Part shown: one piece after another, positions 42,155-51,310 of the stretch
Numbering within the stretch: the first letter of the stretch is position 1
How the letters are laid out: each line of letters starts with the position of its first letter
Assembly (NCBI GenBank): GCA_963824085.1
Contig: CAWGNT010000009.1
Location: 230,592 to 294,591 of the forward strand
DNA length: 64,000 nt
From: JARRNE01 sp963824085
Lineage (GTDB): Bacteria > Pseudomonadota > Gammaproteobacteria > Chromatiales > Chromatiaceae
Direction of reading: 5' to 3'
Made by a program: the position numbers and the translations under genes
The notes under the pieces: model-generated
What the model saw: the letters and a program-made list of their open reading frames with translations, nothing else
What the model was told of the DNA's origin: nothing
Databases searched by the model: none

Positions 42155-43219
42155 ATGACGACCGCCGCGAGTCAGGCCTATCTCAACACCCGCGTGTCCA
42201 TGATGGCCACGCAGCTGTTCGCGCCCGGCCTGGTCGCTTCATTGGCTCAGCAAGGGTTGGAGGAGCTGGCGGCGCGGTTTGCTCTGACCCCGGTGCTGGA
42301 CGAGCATCTCACCAGCCGCGCGAAGAGTCGCGCCGTCGAGCAGGCATTGATCCACACACTGCTGTCCGAGCTGACCATCCTGGTGCGCCCCATGGCGGCA
42401 ACGGAACGATCGCTGGTGCTGAGCTGGGGCCGCAAGTACGCCCTGTTCAACCTGAAGGCGTTCATTCGCGGCAAGCTCTACGACCTCGATCAGGCAGAGA
42501 TTCGGGAGAACCTCTATGACCTGCCACCGAACGTGCGCTTACCGCACCAGGCATTGTTCCAGGCGGAGAATGTGCTGGAGCTGCTGCGGCAGCTGGAACA
42601 GGGCCCTTACAGCCTGATTGCCCGTCAGGCACGCGAGGTCTACGAACAGAAGCGAGAGCCCTTTGCAGTCGAGGCGACCATCGACCAGCGCTACTACGCG
42701 GGGCTGGTGCGCCAGGTCATGCAGTTCCACGACGACAGCCTGCGCCCCCTCCAAGAGCTCATGGGCGCGCTCCTCGACTTCGTCGACCTAATGTGGCTGC
42801 TGCGCTTCAGGTTCTCCTATCAGTTCTCCCCCAGCGAGACCTTCTATCAGCTCGTGCCCTCCTTTCGGTTGCTTTATCGGGAACGTCTCCTGGAGCTGGC
42901 CAACCTGGAGACCTTCGAGCGGGTGATCGAGGCTCTACCGCCGCCGCTGGACGCGCTGCTCGCCGGCAGCAACAACCTCATCGACGTTCAGCGGCGCATG
43001 GCTCGCTACAAGGCGGGTGAGGCGCTGCGGGTCCTGCGCTATAGCCGTTCCGGGGTGGCTCGAGCGCTGGCCTACCTGGTCCTGCGGGAGCTTGACCTCT
43101 CCGTGCTCTTCGCCCTAACCCAAGGCAAGCTTCTGGAGATTCCGACAGACTTGGTGGAGATTGCGGTAGCGCTCGCCGATGCGAGCTGCCCGATCGGCGG
43201 CATGGCGTCCGCGGCATAG
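42155..43219 (+). CDS. atpC: V/A-type ATPase subunit C (V0 d/AC39-like), operon 2
   Basis: The 354-residue protein is an all-helical V0D/AC39-family subunit of normal length, with AYLNTRVSMMATQLF at the start and LMALLLD-like hydrophobic repeats in the middle. It connects the K ring to the central stalk. Its operon 1 counterpart is much shorter. Confidence 0.78.
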   Translation: MTTAASQAYLNTRVSMMATQLFAPGLVASLAQQGLEELAARFALTPVLDEHLTSRAKSRAVEQALIHTLLSELTILVRPMAATERSLVLSWGRKYALFNLKAFIRGKLYDLDQAEIRENLYDLPPNVRLPHQALFQAENVLELLRQLEQGPYSLIARQAREVYEQKREPFAVEATIDQRYYAGLVRQVMQFHDDSLRPLQELMGALLDFVDLMWLLRFRFSYQFSPSETFYQLVPSFRLLYRERLLELANLETFERVIEALPPPLDALLAGSNNLIDVQRRMARYKAGEALRVLRYSRSGVARALAYLVLRELDLSVLFALTQGKLLEIPTDLVEIAVALADASCPIGGMASAA

Positions 43220-43252
43220 GCCAAGATCGACACGTGACAGGGTGAACTGACG

Positions 43253-45142
43253 ATGCTACAGCCGCTCCCGATGAAGCATGTGCGCCTGCTGGTTCTCACC
43301 GAGGACCTTCCCCGGGCATCCCTCACCCTCGCCCAAGCCGAGAGCTTTCATGCCGACACCCGCCCTCCGGAGGAGGCGCGTCTCGCCGACGCGCCGGGTC
43401 GCACCTATCGGGAGCAGTTTCAACAGGCCCGCTCACGGTTGGACAAGATTAGCAAGCTCGTCCCTCTCGCCGGAGAGGTGGAGCTAAAGGACGTGCGGGT
43501 CATCCATGAGCCTGAGCTTCTACAGACGAACGACTGGCTCGGCACGACCTGGAACGAGAGCTCCCGCTACGAAGAGCAGTTCCGGCGTTTAGACGACGAG
43601 GAGCGATTGGTCAAGGAGCAGGAAACGGCGCTGGCCAACTTCGGCAATCTGAACATCGATCTCGGCATGCTGCGCGGCACGACCCGCTTCCTCGACTTCT
43701 ACGTCGGCATCGTGCCCCGCGAAAACATCCGCCAGCTTGAGGGCGCGGTGGGCCTCGCCCACCACCTGCTCTACGTGTACATGGTGAATGGCGAGCAAGC
43801 CCACGTGGTCATAGTCGGCCCAAAAGGGGGGGAGGACGGCGAGCTCACCTCTGTGCTCACCGCCGCCGGCTTCCAAAACCTGCCCATCCCGCGCGAGCTC
43901 ACGAGCGAGCCCAGCAAGCTGCGGGAGGAGTTCGGCCAAAGGCGCAAAGAGATCCGGGAGGAGCGCGCCACCCTGCAGCAGCGGCTCGCGGAGTGGGCAT
44001 CCACCATTCAGGATCGGCTCCAAGACGCCCAGCACCTGCTCCTGTTGGCGGAACCCTTCGTCACGCTGGACCCTTCGATCCGTAGCACCGGGGACCTCGC
44101 CTACTTGGCGGGGTGGGTCCCCGCACGGTCCGTACAGACCTTAGAGCGCCAGCTTCGCCAGACGCTCACCGGCCCCTTCGCTATGGAGAGCCGCAACCCC
44201 CAGCGGGAGGAACGCCTGCTGGTGCCGTCCGTACCCGTGCGGAGCCGCCTCCTCGCCCCCTTCGACATGCTGGTCAAGCAATACGGCATTCCCCAATATG
44301 GGGAGATCGACCCCACCCCCCTGTTCGCCGTCACCTTCTTGCTCATGTTCGGCATGATGTTCGGCGATGTTGGCCACGGCGCTGTGATCGCGGTGGCGGC
44401 TTGGATGGCCCGCGAAAAATTGCCGCGCTTCTACCTCTTCGGCATCTTCGCAGGCATCTCTTCCATGGCCTTTGGCCTCCTCTTCGGCAGCGTGTTCGGT
44501 TACGAGCATATCCTCCCCGCGCTCTGGATGTCCCCACTGCACAACCCGATCCTGATGCTCAAGGTCGCCCTCGGGTGGGGTGTCGGGTTCATCATCGTGG
44601 CCTGTCTGCTCGGCATCTACAATCGGATCGCGATCGGCGACGTCGTCGGGGCAATGTTCGAGCACCACGGCGCGATCAACCTGCTCTTCTATCTGGGCTT
44701 TCTAGTGGGCGGCTATCAACTCGCGCAGACCGGCTCATTCGGCTCTCTTCCTGCGCTGGTAGTCATCCTGTCCCTATTTGCTTTGGCGGTGTTTCAGTGG
44801 CGCCACTTGACGGCTCCGACCGGTGAGAAGCTGCTCATCGTCGCGATCGAGACTCTGGACACGATCATCGTGTATCTGTCCAACACCCTTTCGTTCCTCC
44901 GTGTCTCGGCATTCAGTCTCAACCACGTGGCCCTGTCCCTCGCGGTTTTTACACTCGCCGGCATGATGGGAACGATGGGCCACTGGATCACCGTGGTTTT
45001 GGGCAATGTGTTCATACTCGTGCTCGAGGGCGGCATCGTCATGATCCAAGTCATGCGGCTCGAGTACTACGAAGGGTTCTCGCGATACTTCTCCGGCGAC
45101 GGGCACGAGTTCACGCCGCTGCGCCTGCGTCGGGTACCCTAA
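43253..45142 (+). CDS. atpI: V/A-type ATPase subunit I (a subunit), operon 2
   Basis: The 629-residue protein has a soluble N-terminal half with coiled-coil arms (EEQFRRLDDEERLVKEQETA) and a membrane half starting near PTPLFAVTFLLMFGMMFGDVGHGAVIA. The later span LDTIIVYLSNTLSFLRVSAFSLNH carries the conserved arginine area of the ion channel. It matches the operon 1 subunit in plan but is clearly diverged. Confidence 0.92.
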   Translation: MLQPLPMKHVRLLVLTEDLPRASLTLAQAESFHADTRPPEEARLADAPGRTYREQFQQARSRLDKISKLVPLAGEVELKDVRVIHEPELLQTNDWLGTTWNESSRYEEQFRRLDDEERLVKEQETALANFGNLNIDLGMLRGTTRFLDFYVGIVPRENIRQLEGAVGLAHHLLYVYMVNGEQAHVVIVGPKGGEDGELTSVLTAAGFQNLPIPRELTSEPSKLREEFGQRRKEIREERATLQQRLAEWASTIQDRLQDAQHLLLLAEPFVTLDPSIRSTGDLAYLAGWVPARSVQTLERQLRQTLTGPFAMESRNPQREERLLVPSVPVRSRLLAPFDMLVKQYGIPQYGEIDPTPLFAVTFLLMFGMMFGDVGHGAVIAVAAWMAREKLPRFYLFGIFAGISSMAFGLLFGSVFGYEHILPALWMSPLHNPILMLKVALGWGVGFIIVACLLGIYNRIAIGDVVGAMFEHHGAINLLFYLGFLVGGYQLAQTGSFGSLPALVVILSLFALAVFQWRHLTAPTGEKLLIVAIETLDTIIVYLSNTLSFLRVSAFSLNHVALSLAVFTLAGMMGTMGHWITVVLGNVFILVLEGGIVMIQVMRLEYYEGFSRYFSGDGHEFTPLRLRRVP

Positions 45143-45432
45143 CAATTGCGTACCCTATTGATCAGTCGGTTGGTGCCTCACACGGTGGCTGCTCGAAAAT
45201 GAGCAGGAAACGCGAGGGCAGCACCATGTGACATGCGTCCCGCTTCCTCGCGGATACCCCGACACTGCCCTTAGGCCGCGCAGACGGAAGCCACCTAACG
45301 TCGTAGTCATCTTTCGTTTTCAGGATTATCCGGTATGCTCTCTGCGCTCTTGCTCGACCCTTCTCCGCCACTCCTCCACTGGGAGGAGCGAGCAAACCGA
45401 GAAGACTTCATCTGACATCTAAGGAGTTGACC
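45143..45432 (+). other. Unusual 290-base gap inside operon 2, before subunit K
   Basis: Elsewhere in the operon genes overlap or lie close together, but here 290 bases separate subunits I and K. No open frame with a ribosome binding site is seen. TTTCGT and TATGCT are 16 bases apart near 45310-45337 and could form a weak internal promoter giving extra expression of the multi-copy K subunit. Confidence 0.35.
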
Positions 45433-45879
45433 ATGTATTGGCTCGTCGGCCTCATGTCCCTCGCCATCCTTGGCCTCATCATTAGCGGCATCGTCCTCGA
45501 CCTCCGACCTGCGCTGGCGCCGCGCTTGCGGCCCTGGTTCAGACCCGCCATGGCCACCCAGCTCCTGATGTTCGTCGGCGCCCAGATTGGCCTCCTGCTT
45601 CTCGGCATCAGCGATGCGATGGCACAACCCGAGGCGCTGACCACCGCCGTGCCCGAGATCTCGACAGGCATGGGTCTCGCGATCCTTGGTGTCGGTATCC
45701 CCACCGGACTCTCCACCATTGGCGCCGGGATAGCGGTCGGCCCCATCGGGGCCGCCTCCTTGGCCGCGGTCATGGAGAGGCCCGAGGCACTGGGACGCAC
45801 CCTCATTTTCCTCGGCTTGGCGGAAGGTATCGCGATCTACGGGCTGGTCATGAGCATCCTGCTGCTCAACAAGATCTGA
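45433..45879 (+). CDS. atpK: V/A-type ATPase rotor subunit K (c subunit), operon 2
   Basis: The 148-residue protein has four predicted membrane segments. The first two (about 4-22 and 45-62) are an N-terminal extension. The last two form a c-type hairpin with loop VMERPE and the ion-binding glutamate in GLAEGIAIYGLVMSILLL. AAGGAG seven bases before ATG 45433 fixes the start. Relative to operon 1 K it has an extra helix. Confidence 0.86.
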   Translation: MYWLVGLMSLAILGLIISGIVLDLRPALAPRLRPWFRPAMATQLLMFVGAQIGLLLLGISDAMAQPEALTTAVPEISTGMGLAILGVGIPTGLSTIGAGIAVGPIGAASLAAVMERPEALGRTLIFLGLAEGIAIYGLVMSILLLNKI

Positions 45880-45897
45880 CAGTCCCGGAGACATTCA

Positions 45898-46254
45898 GTG
45901 ACTGCAGAAGCGGAGCACGGCAGACCGACCCGAATGCTGTTCCTTGGCGACGACAGCCTGGCGGACGGCTTTCGGCTGATCGGCTTCGAGACCTTCCCCA
46001 ATCCCGAGCCCGAGGAGGTGGACCGAATCTTCCGGGAGCTCCAACGGGGCAGAGAGAACGCCTTCGTCGTGGTGGACGACCGCATCATGCAGTCCGAGGT
46101 CTCCGGTCTGCGCGAGGTCCGGCGCGAAGGCGGGCGCATCGTCGTCGCCGCGGTCCCGGCGCTGAAGGAGCCGCCCAGACTCGCGAGCGACGTGGCTGAC
46201 CGACTGCGGGCGATGTTCGGCAGCTCCAACATCATTGGACAGGATCAGACGTGA
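45898..46254 (+). CDS. atpF: V/A-type ATPase subunit F, operon 2
   Basis: The 118-residue protein has the F-subunit fold with RMLFLGDDSLADGFRLIGFE near the start and NAFVVVDDRIMQ in the middle. It belongs to the central stalk. GTG at 45898 is preceded by CCCGGAG. Its stop overlaps the subunit E start as GTGA. Confidence 0.85.
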   Translation: MTAEAEHGRPTRMLFLGDDSLADGFRLIGFETFPNPEPEEVDRIFRELQRGRENAFVVVDDRIMQSEVSGLREVRREGGRIVVAAVPALKEPPRLASDVADRLRAMFGSSNIIGQDQT

Positions 46255-46892
46255 ACCAGGTACAAGAGCTCGAACAGGCCATTCTGGCCCGTGCCGAACG
46301 GCTGGCCACCGAGTACCGTGAACGGGCTCAGCGCAGCCGCGACAACATACTGCGTGAGGCGGCCGAGCGCCTGCGGCTGCGTGAGCAGCGTGAGGACACC
46401 ATCGCCAAGGCCCTCGGCGAGCGCACCTTCCGCCAGCAGGTTCAAGCGAACGAGCTGAAGCTGCAGAGTCACCTCGATCGCGTGCGCTGGAATCTGGTGA
46501 CTGACGTGGAGCAGCGCCTGCGCGACAGCATGGAATCCTTCAAACAGGACGAGGCGGCCTACGTGAAGACCCTCAAGGCCTATCTGGCCCAAGCGGCGCG
46601 TGAAATGGAGTCCGAAGAGCTCGTCGTCGAGCTGAACCGGCAAGACCATCAGCGCCTCGCGGCAAAGTGGGCGGAGATCGCCAAGGAGGCCGCCCCAGGC
46701 AAGTCGATGCACCTCGCCCCAGACCCCATCGAGACGCTCGGGGGCGTGCTGGTGCACAGCGGCGACAACCGTATCCGGGTGAACAATACCTTTGAGGGTC
46801 GGCTGGAGCGCCTGCGCCACGACATCCAGCAGGTCATCTTGGAGCGGCTGCTGCCGAGCGGGTTCGAATCGGGCAACGTATTCAGCGGGTGA
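46251..46892 (+). CDS. atpE: V/A-type ATPase subunit E, operon 2
   Basis: The 213-residue protein has a long charged N-terminal coiled coil (residues 1-120) and a C-terminal domain with LGGVLVHSGDNRIRVNNTFEGRL, the E-subunit motif. GTG start at 46251 overlaps the subunit F stop. It forms the peripheral stalk. Confidence 0.86.
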   Translation: MNQVQELEQAILARAERLATEYRERAQRSRDNILREAAERLRLREQREDTIAKALGERTFRQQVQANELKLQSHLDRVRWNLVTDVEQRLRDSMESFKQDEAAYVKTLKAYLAQAAREMESEELVVELNRQDHQRLAAKWAEIAKEAAPGKSMHLAPDPIETLGGVLVHSGDNRIRVNNTFEGRLERLRHDIQQVILERLLPSGFESGNVFSG

Positions 46893-46896
46893 GAAC

Positions 46897-48696
46897 ATGA
46901 GCGAGCAAACTCGAGTTGGAGTCATCCGCGACATCAACGGACCCATCGTCACCGTTGACATGCCGGGCATCCGCAACGGCGAACAGGTGAAGATCGGTGA
47001 AATGGGTCTGTTCGGAGAGGTGATCTCACTGCAGGGCCGGCAGGCCATCGTCCAGACCTACGAATCGACCGACGGTGTGCGCCCGGGCGAGCCGGCCGTC
47101 GGCCTCGGCTGGCCGCTGTCGGTGGAGCTAGGGCCTGGGCTTATGGGCGGGATCTTCGACGGCGTCCAGCGTCCGTTGGAGAAGATCGCCTTGGAGTCCG
47201 GCGACTACATCCGTCGCGGCTTGGACGTACCGTCACTCGACCGCAGCCGCACCTGGGAGTTCGAGCCGAGCACGGATCTGGAGTCCGGCGCCCAGATCGG
47301 CCCCGGCACAGTGCTCGGCTCCGTCCAAGAGACCCAGACCATCAAGCACCGTATCCTGGTGCCGCCCGGCATCTCCGGGGAGCTGGAGGAGATCGCCCCG
47401 AACGGGGAGTACGATCTCGAGACCAGCATCGCCCGTGTCCGCGATCCTCAAGGTCATAGCCAGCGGCTGTATCTCTATCACCGCTGGCCGGTGCGCAAGC
47501 CGCGCCCCTACCTCAAGCGCGATGACGGCATCTCCCCGCTTATCACCGGACAGCGGATCATCGACACCTTCTTCCCCCAGCTCAAGGGCGGCAAGGGGGC
47601 GGTGCCCGGGCCCTTCGGTGCGGGCAAGACCGTCGTGCAGCAACAGATCGCCCGCTGGTCCAACGCCGACATCGTGATCTACGTGGGGTGCGGCGAGCGC
47701 GGCAACGAGCTGGTCGATGTGCTGGAGACATTCCCAAAGCTCGATGACCCGTACACCAGCCGCAAGCTGATGGAGCGCACCTTACTGGTGGCCAACACCT
47801 CCAATATGCCCGTGGTGGCGCGCGAGGCATCGGTCTACGTCGGCATGACCATGGCCGAGTACTACCGCGACATGGGCTATGACGTCGTGATGCTGGCCGA
47901 CTCCACCAGCCGCTGGGCGGAGGCCCTGCGCGAGGTGTCCGGCCGCCTCGGTCAGATGCCGGTGGAGGAGGGATATCCCGCCTACCTCGCCTCGCGCCTG
48001 GCCGCCGTGTACGAGCGCGCCGGCCGCGTCCAGACCTACGGGGCGGGCTCTGGCTCCGTCACCCTGATCGGGGCCGTGTCACCCCCCGGGGGCGACTTCT
48101 CCGAGCCGGTGACAAGCCACACGAAGGACATCATCGAGACCTTCTGGGCGCTGTCCAAGGAGCTCGCCGACGCCCGCCATTATCCCTCGATCGACTGGGT
48201 GACCAGCTTCTCCGGCCATGTGCACACAGCCGCCCAATGGTGGGCCGAAGAGGTCGATCGCAACTGGGAGAGCCGTCGCACCCAGGCCCTGGCCTTGCTC
48301 GCCCACGACGCAGAGCTGTCCCGCATCGTGAACCTCGTGGGCCCGGAGGCCCTGTCCTCGGCCCAGCGCTGGGACTTGGAGGGTGCCGCCCTCGTCAAGG
48401 AAGGCGTCCTCCAGCAAAGCGCACTGGATCCCGTTGATACCTTCTGCTCGCCGGAAAAGCAGTTCGCCCTGCTCGACTTGGCGTTGACCATCTATGACAA
48501 GGGGGCTGAGCTGGTGAATCTTGGCGTCCCCGTGCAGCAGCTGCAGAACCTGCCCCTCCTCGCCAGGGCGCGCCGCTGCAAGTCCATGTACAGCAGCGAT
48601 CAGCTCGACAGCATCGCCGAGTTCCGTCAGGAGGTGGAGAAGGAATTCGAGAACATCCACCTCGAATACGCCAAACAAAGAGAACATGCCCGATGA
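46897..48696 (+). CDS. atpA: V/A-type ATPase catalytic subunit A, operon 2
   Basis: The 599-residue protein has Walker A as GPFGAGKT near residue 240 and VMLADSTSRWAEALREVSGR near 330, plus the A-type insert region. ATG at 46897 begins MSEQTRVGVIRDINGPIVTV, the normal family start; in-frame codons further upstream lie inside subunit E. The P-loop is of the usual V-type form, whereas operon 1 has GGFGTGKT. Confidence 0.94.
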   Translation: MSEQTRVGVIRDINGPIVTVDMPGIRNGEQVKIGEMGLFGEVISLQGRQAIVQTYESTDGVRPGEPAVGLGWPLSVELGPGLMGGIFDGVQRPLEKIALESGDYIRRGLDVPSLDRSRTWEFEPSTDLESGAQIGPGTVLGSVQETQTIKHRILVPPGISGELEEIAPNGEYDLETSIARVRDPQGHSQRLYLYHRWPVRKPRPYLKRDDGISPLITGQRIIDTFFPQLKGGKGAVPGPFGAGKTVVQQQIARWSNADIVIYVGCGERGNELVDVLETFPKLDDPYTSRKLMERTLLVANTSNMPVVAREASVYVGMTMAEYYRDMGYDVVMLADSTSRWAEALREVSGRLGQMPVEEGYPAYLASRLAAVYERAGRVQTYGAGSGSVTLIGAVSPPGGDFSEPVTSHTKDIIETFWALSKELADARHYPSIDWVTSFSGHVHTAAQWWAEEVDRNWESRRTQALALLAHDAELSRIVNLVGPEALSSAQRWDLEGAALVKEGVLQQSALDPVDTFCSPEKQFALLDLALTIYDKGAELVNLGVPVQQLQNLPLLARARRCKSMYSSDQLDSIAEFRQEVEKEFENIHLEYAKQREHAR

Positions 48697-50072
48697 GCGT
48701 CAAAGAATACTGCGCCGCCGCCGAGGCCCGGGGAGGCTTGCTGGTCGTAAAAGGGACCCCGGGCGTAGCCTTCGGCGACCGCGTGCAGATCGAGGACCAC
48801 CGCGGCACCAAGCGCAACGGACAGGTCATCCGGGCCTCCGACGCGCAGGTGCTGATCCTGGTCTTCGAGGGCACGGAGGACATGGACCTGGAGAGCACCT
48901 GGGTCCGCTACATGGATCAGCCGGTGGAGATCGCCCTCTCGCCGGAGATCCTCGGCCGCGTCTTTAACGGTCTCGGTGAACCGCGCGACGATCGCCCGCC
49001 GATCCTCTCGAACACCCGCCGTGCCGTGGGTGGCGCGGCTATCAATCCGGCCGCCCGCACCTACCCGCGCGAGTTCATCCAGACCGGCGTGTCCACCATC
49101 GACGGCCTAAACTCCCTGGTGCGCGGCCAGAAGCTCCCGATCTTCTCCGGCTCCGGCCTGCCCCACAACCGGCTCGCCGCCCAGATCGTGCGCCAGGCCA
49201 GGCTGGTGGACGAGGAGTCGAGCTTCTCCATCGTATTCGCCGCAATGGGAGTGTCCTACGCAGACGCCAAGTTCTTCCAGGACGAGTTCGCCTCCTCCGG
49301 CGTTCTGCGCAACGTGGTCATGTTCATCAACCTTGCGGACGACCCACCGGTGGAGCGACTGATCCTGCCGCGAACCGCGCTCACCGCGGCCGAGTATCTG
49401 GCCTACGACCTCGATCGCCACGTGCTGGTCGTCATGACCGACATGACCTACTACGCCGAGGCACTGCGCGAGGTGGCGACCGCCAAGGGCGACGTCCCGG
49501 CTCGCAAGGGCTATCCGGGCTACCTGTATTCCGACTTGGCCGAGATCTACGAGCGTTGCGGCCGCATCCACAACCGTCACGGGTCGATCACCATGATGCC
49601 CGTCGTGAGCATGCCGTCGGACGATATCACGCACCCCATCCCCGACCTCACCGGCTACATCACCGAAGGCCAGATCGTGCTGTCTCGGGAGCTGCACAAC
49701 CAGGGCATCTACCCCCCGGTGCACATCTCCCCTTCCCTCTCGCGCCTGATGAAGGACGGCATCGGCAAAGACGACACGCGCGAGGACCACCCCCGCGTGG
49801 CCGCCCAGATCTACGCCCTCTACGCGCGGGCGTTAGAGACGCGGAACCTCGCCTCTATCATCGGCGCCGATGAGCTCTCCGAGAGGGACCGCCGGTACCT
49901 CAAGTTTGCCGACGCCTTCGATGCACGCTTCGTCGGCCAGGGGGAGGCGGAGGATCGCAGCATCGAAGCCACCCTGAATCTGGCCTGGGAGCTCATGTCC
50001 ATGTTTCCGCGTGACACGCTCACCCGCGTGAGCGAGACCGAGATCGCCAAGTATTATCAGGGTAGTGAGTAA
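48693..50072 (+). CDS. atpB: V/A-type ATPase subunit B, operon 2
   Basis: The 459-residue protein contains FIQTGVSTIDGLNSLVRGQKLPIF and MPSDDITHPIPDLTGYITEGQ, the B-subunit signatures. It overlaps subunit A by four bases. It is the non-catalytic head subunit. Confidence 0.93.
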   Translation: MSVKEYCAAAEARGGLLVVKGTPGVAFGDRVQIEDHRGTKRNGQVIRASDAQVLILVFEGTEDMDLESTWVRYMDQPVEIALSPEILGRVFNGLGEPRDDRPPILSNTRRAVGGAAINPAARTYPREFIQTGVSTIDGLNSLVRGQKLPIFSGSGLPHNRLAAQIVRQARLVDEESSFSIVFAAMGVSYADAKFFQDEFASSGVLRNVVMFINLADDPPVERLILPRTALTAAEYLAYDLDRHVLVVMTDMTYYAEALREVATAKGDVPARKGYPGYLYSDLAEIYERCGRIHNRHGSITMMPVVSMPSDDITHPIPDLTGYITEGQIVLSRELHNQGIYPPVHISPSLSRLMKDGIGKDDTREDHPRVAAQIYALYARALETRNLASIIGADELSERDRRYLKFADAFDARFVGQGEAEDRSIEATLNLAWELMSMFPRDTLTRVSETEIAKYYQGSE

Positions 50073-50155
50073 CTGGCTTCGACGTCCGCGGGCCGGACGA
50101 AGACGCAGGCCAAGTCATGCGAGCGCAAGTAGCAAGTAGCTAAAGGGACCAACCC

Positions 50156-50782
50156 GTGGCACAACAACTGATCAAGGTCCCGCCGACCAAGAACACCCTG
50201 CTACGGCTCAAGAAGCAGGTGAAGTTCCTCGAAGAAGGGCACGACCTGCTGGAGCGCAAGCGCGAGCTGTTAACCCGCTTGGTCTACGAGCGAATCGGCG
50301 AATACCGCCACCTGCGCTCCGAGGCGGGAAAGTCGCTCGAGGAGGCATTCCGCTGCCTCAGCATCACGCACCTGCGCATGGGCAGTCGCGGCATGCACCA
50401 GTCGGCCCTCGGCGCCGCGCCGGCCCTGCAAGTGAACATCCTGCCGCGCCGCAGCCTCGGAGTGGAGTACCCATCCGTTACGGCAGAGCGCGTACCACTG
50501 AAGCCCGTCGGCCTGCTCGGGACCGACGCCAGCTTTGACAACACCCGCCAGCACCTCGCCGACTTGGCTGTCCTCCTCGCTCGCTTGGGCGAGGTCGAAA
50601 TCGCCCTGCACCGCCTCATGGAGGAGCAGCGCAAGGCCCAGAAACGGGTCAACGCCCTCAAGTACAACATCATCCCCCTCTACCGCCGGACCATCCACTA
50701 CATTCAATCCGCCCTGGAGGAGGAGGAGCGCAACACCCTATTCCAGGTCAAGGTGCTCCGGGAGCACCAGGCCGTCATCTGA
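50156..50782 (+). CDS. atpD: V/A-type ATPase subunit D, operon 2
   Basis: The 208-residue protein starts KVPPTKNTLLRLKKQVKFLEEGHDLLERKRELL, the characteristic coiled coil of subunit D, and ends with another long helix. The GTG start at 50156 is preceded by AAAGGGA. It is the last gene of operon 2; no strong terminator follows, and transposase remnants begin about 30 bases downstream. Confidence 0.9.
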   Translation: MAQQLIKVPPTKNTLLRLKKQVKFLEEGHDLLERKRELLTRLVYERIGEYRHLRSEAGKSLEEAFRCLSITHLRMGSRGMHQSALGAAPALQVNILPRRSLGVEYPSVTAERVPLKPVGLLGTDASFDNTRQHLADLAVLLARLGEVEIALHRLMEEQRKAQKRVNALKYNIIPLYRRTIHYIQSALEEEERNTLFQVKVLREHQAVI

Positions 50783-50813
50783 CGTCGGCGACGCCGTTGG
50801 CGACATCTTCGCG

Positions 50814-51135
50814 TTAGACCGATCCTCCACCAGTTGGAGCGGCGCATTGACGCCCACATCTTGGTCGCCTTCCCCGCCTATTGCCTGCAGGTTCCTTGAA
50901 GGCCCGGCTACGCCCCTCGCGCCGGGACTGACCCTCCAGGTCCGCGTTGGAGAATTTCGCCGCCATCCGGAGGATCGACGCGCATCTGCAGGCCACCGAC
51001 GGGCGCACCCTCGTGCAAAGTCGTCGCACCGAGCCGGAGCCTGAGCAACAGCTCCCGCTGGATCGGCTCCAGCTGCGGCTTCCCGAGCAATCGCCACCGC
51101 ACATTACGTCCTACCTACAAGCCCAGATCGCCTGA
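50814..51135 (+). pseudogene. Multiply frameshifted C-terminal remnant of a transposase
   Basis: Different frames together give RPILHQLERRIDAHILVAF, AYCLQV, then LAPGLT, then ALENFAAIRRIDAHLQATD and EPEQQLPLDRLQLRLPEQSP. From memory this order corresponds to the C-terminus of IS1634-like (IS4 superfamily) transposases. At least two or three frameshifts are needed, so it is inactive. No inverted repeats or target duplications are visible. It and the following 175 bases fill the gap before the DUF3280-like gene. Confidence 0.5.
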
Positions 51136-51310
51136 GCGCCACGTAGTGCCGTATATGGTCTCCTCCCGGCTGGCGAGGCATTGTGGGTGGCGTGGCAAGG
51201 ACAGAATTGCTGCCGTATATCCGACCTGTTGATGAAGAGGCGTCGCTGTTCTGGCCTCAACAGACGAGCATCACGCCAAGGGCGGCCCGGCGGCGGTCAG
51301 CCCCCGGAGC

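Noticed and set aside
46855..46885. GGTTCGAATC-like T-arm sequence suggesting a tRNA
   Set aside because: It lies inside subunit E of the second V-ATPase and no cloverleaf can be formed around it.
32683..50782. F-type ATP synthase genes
   Set aside because: Subunit set and order (I, K, E, F, D) and the A-subunit insert are V/A-type.
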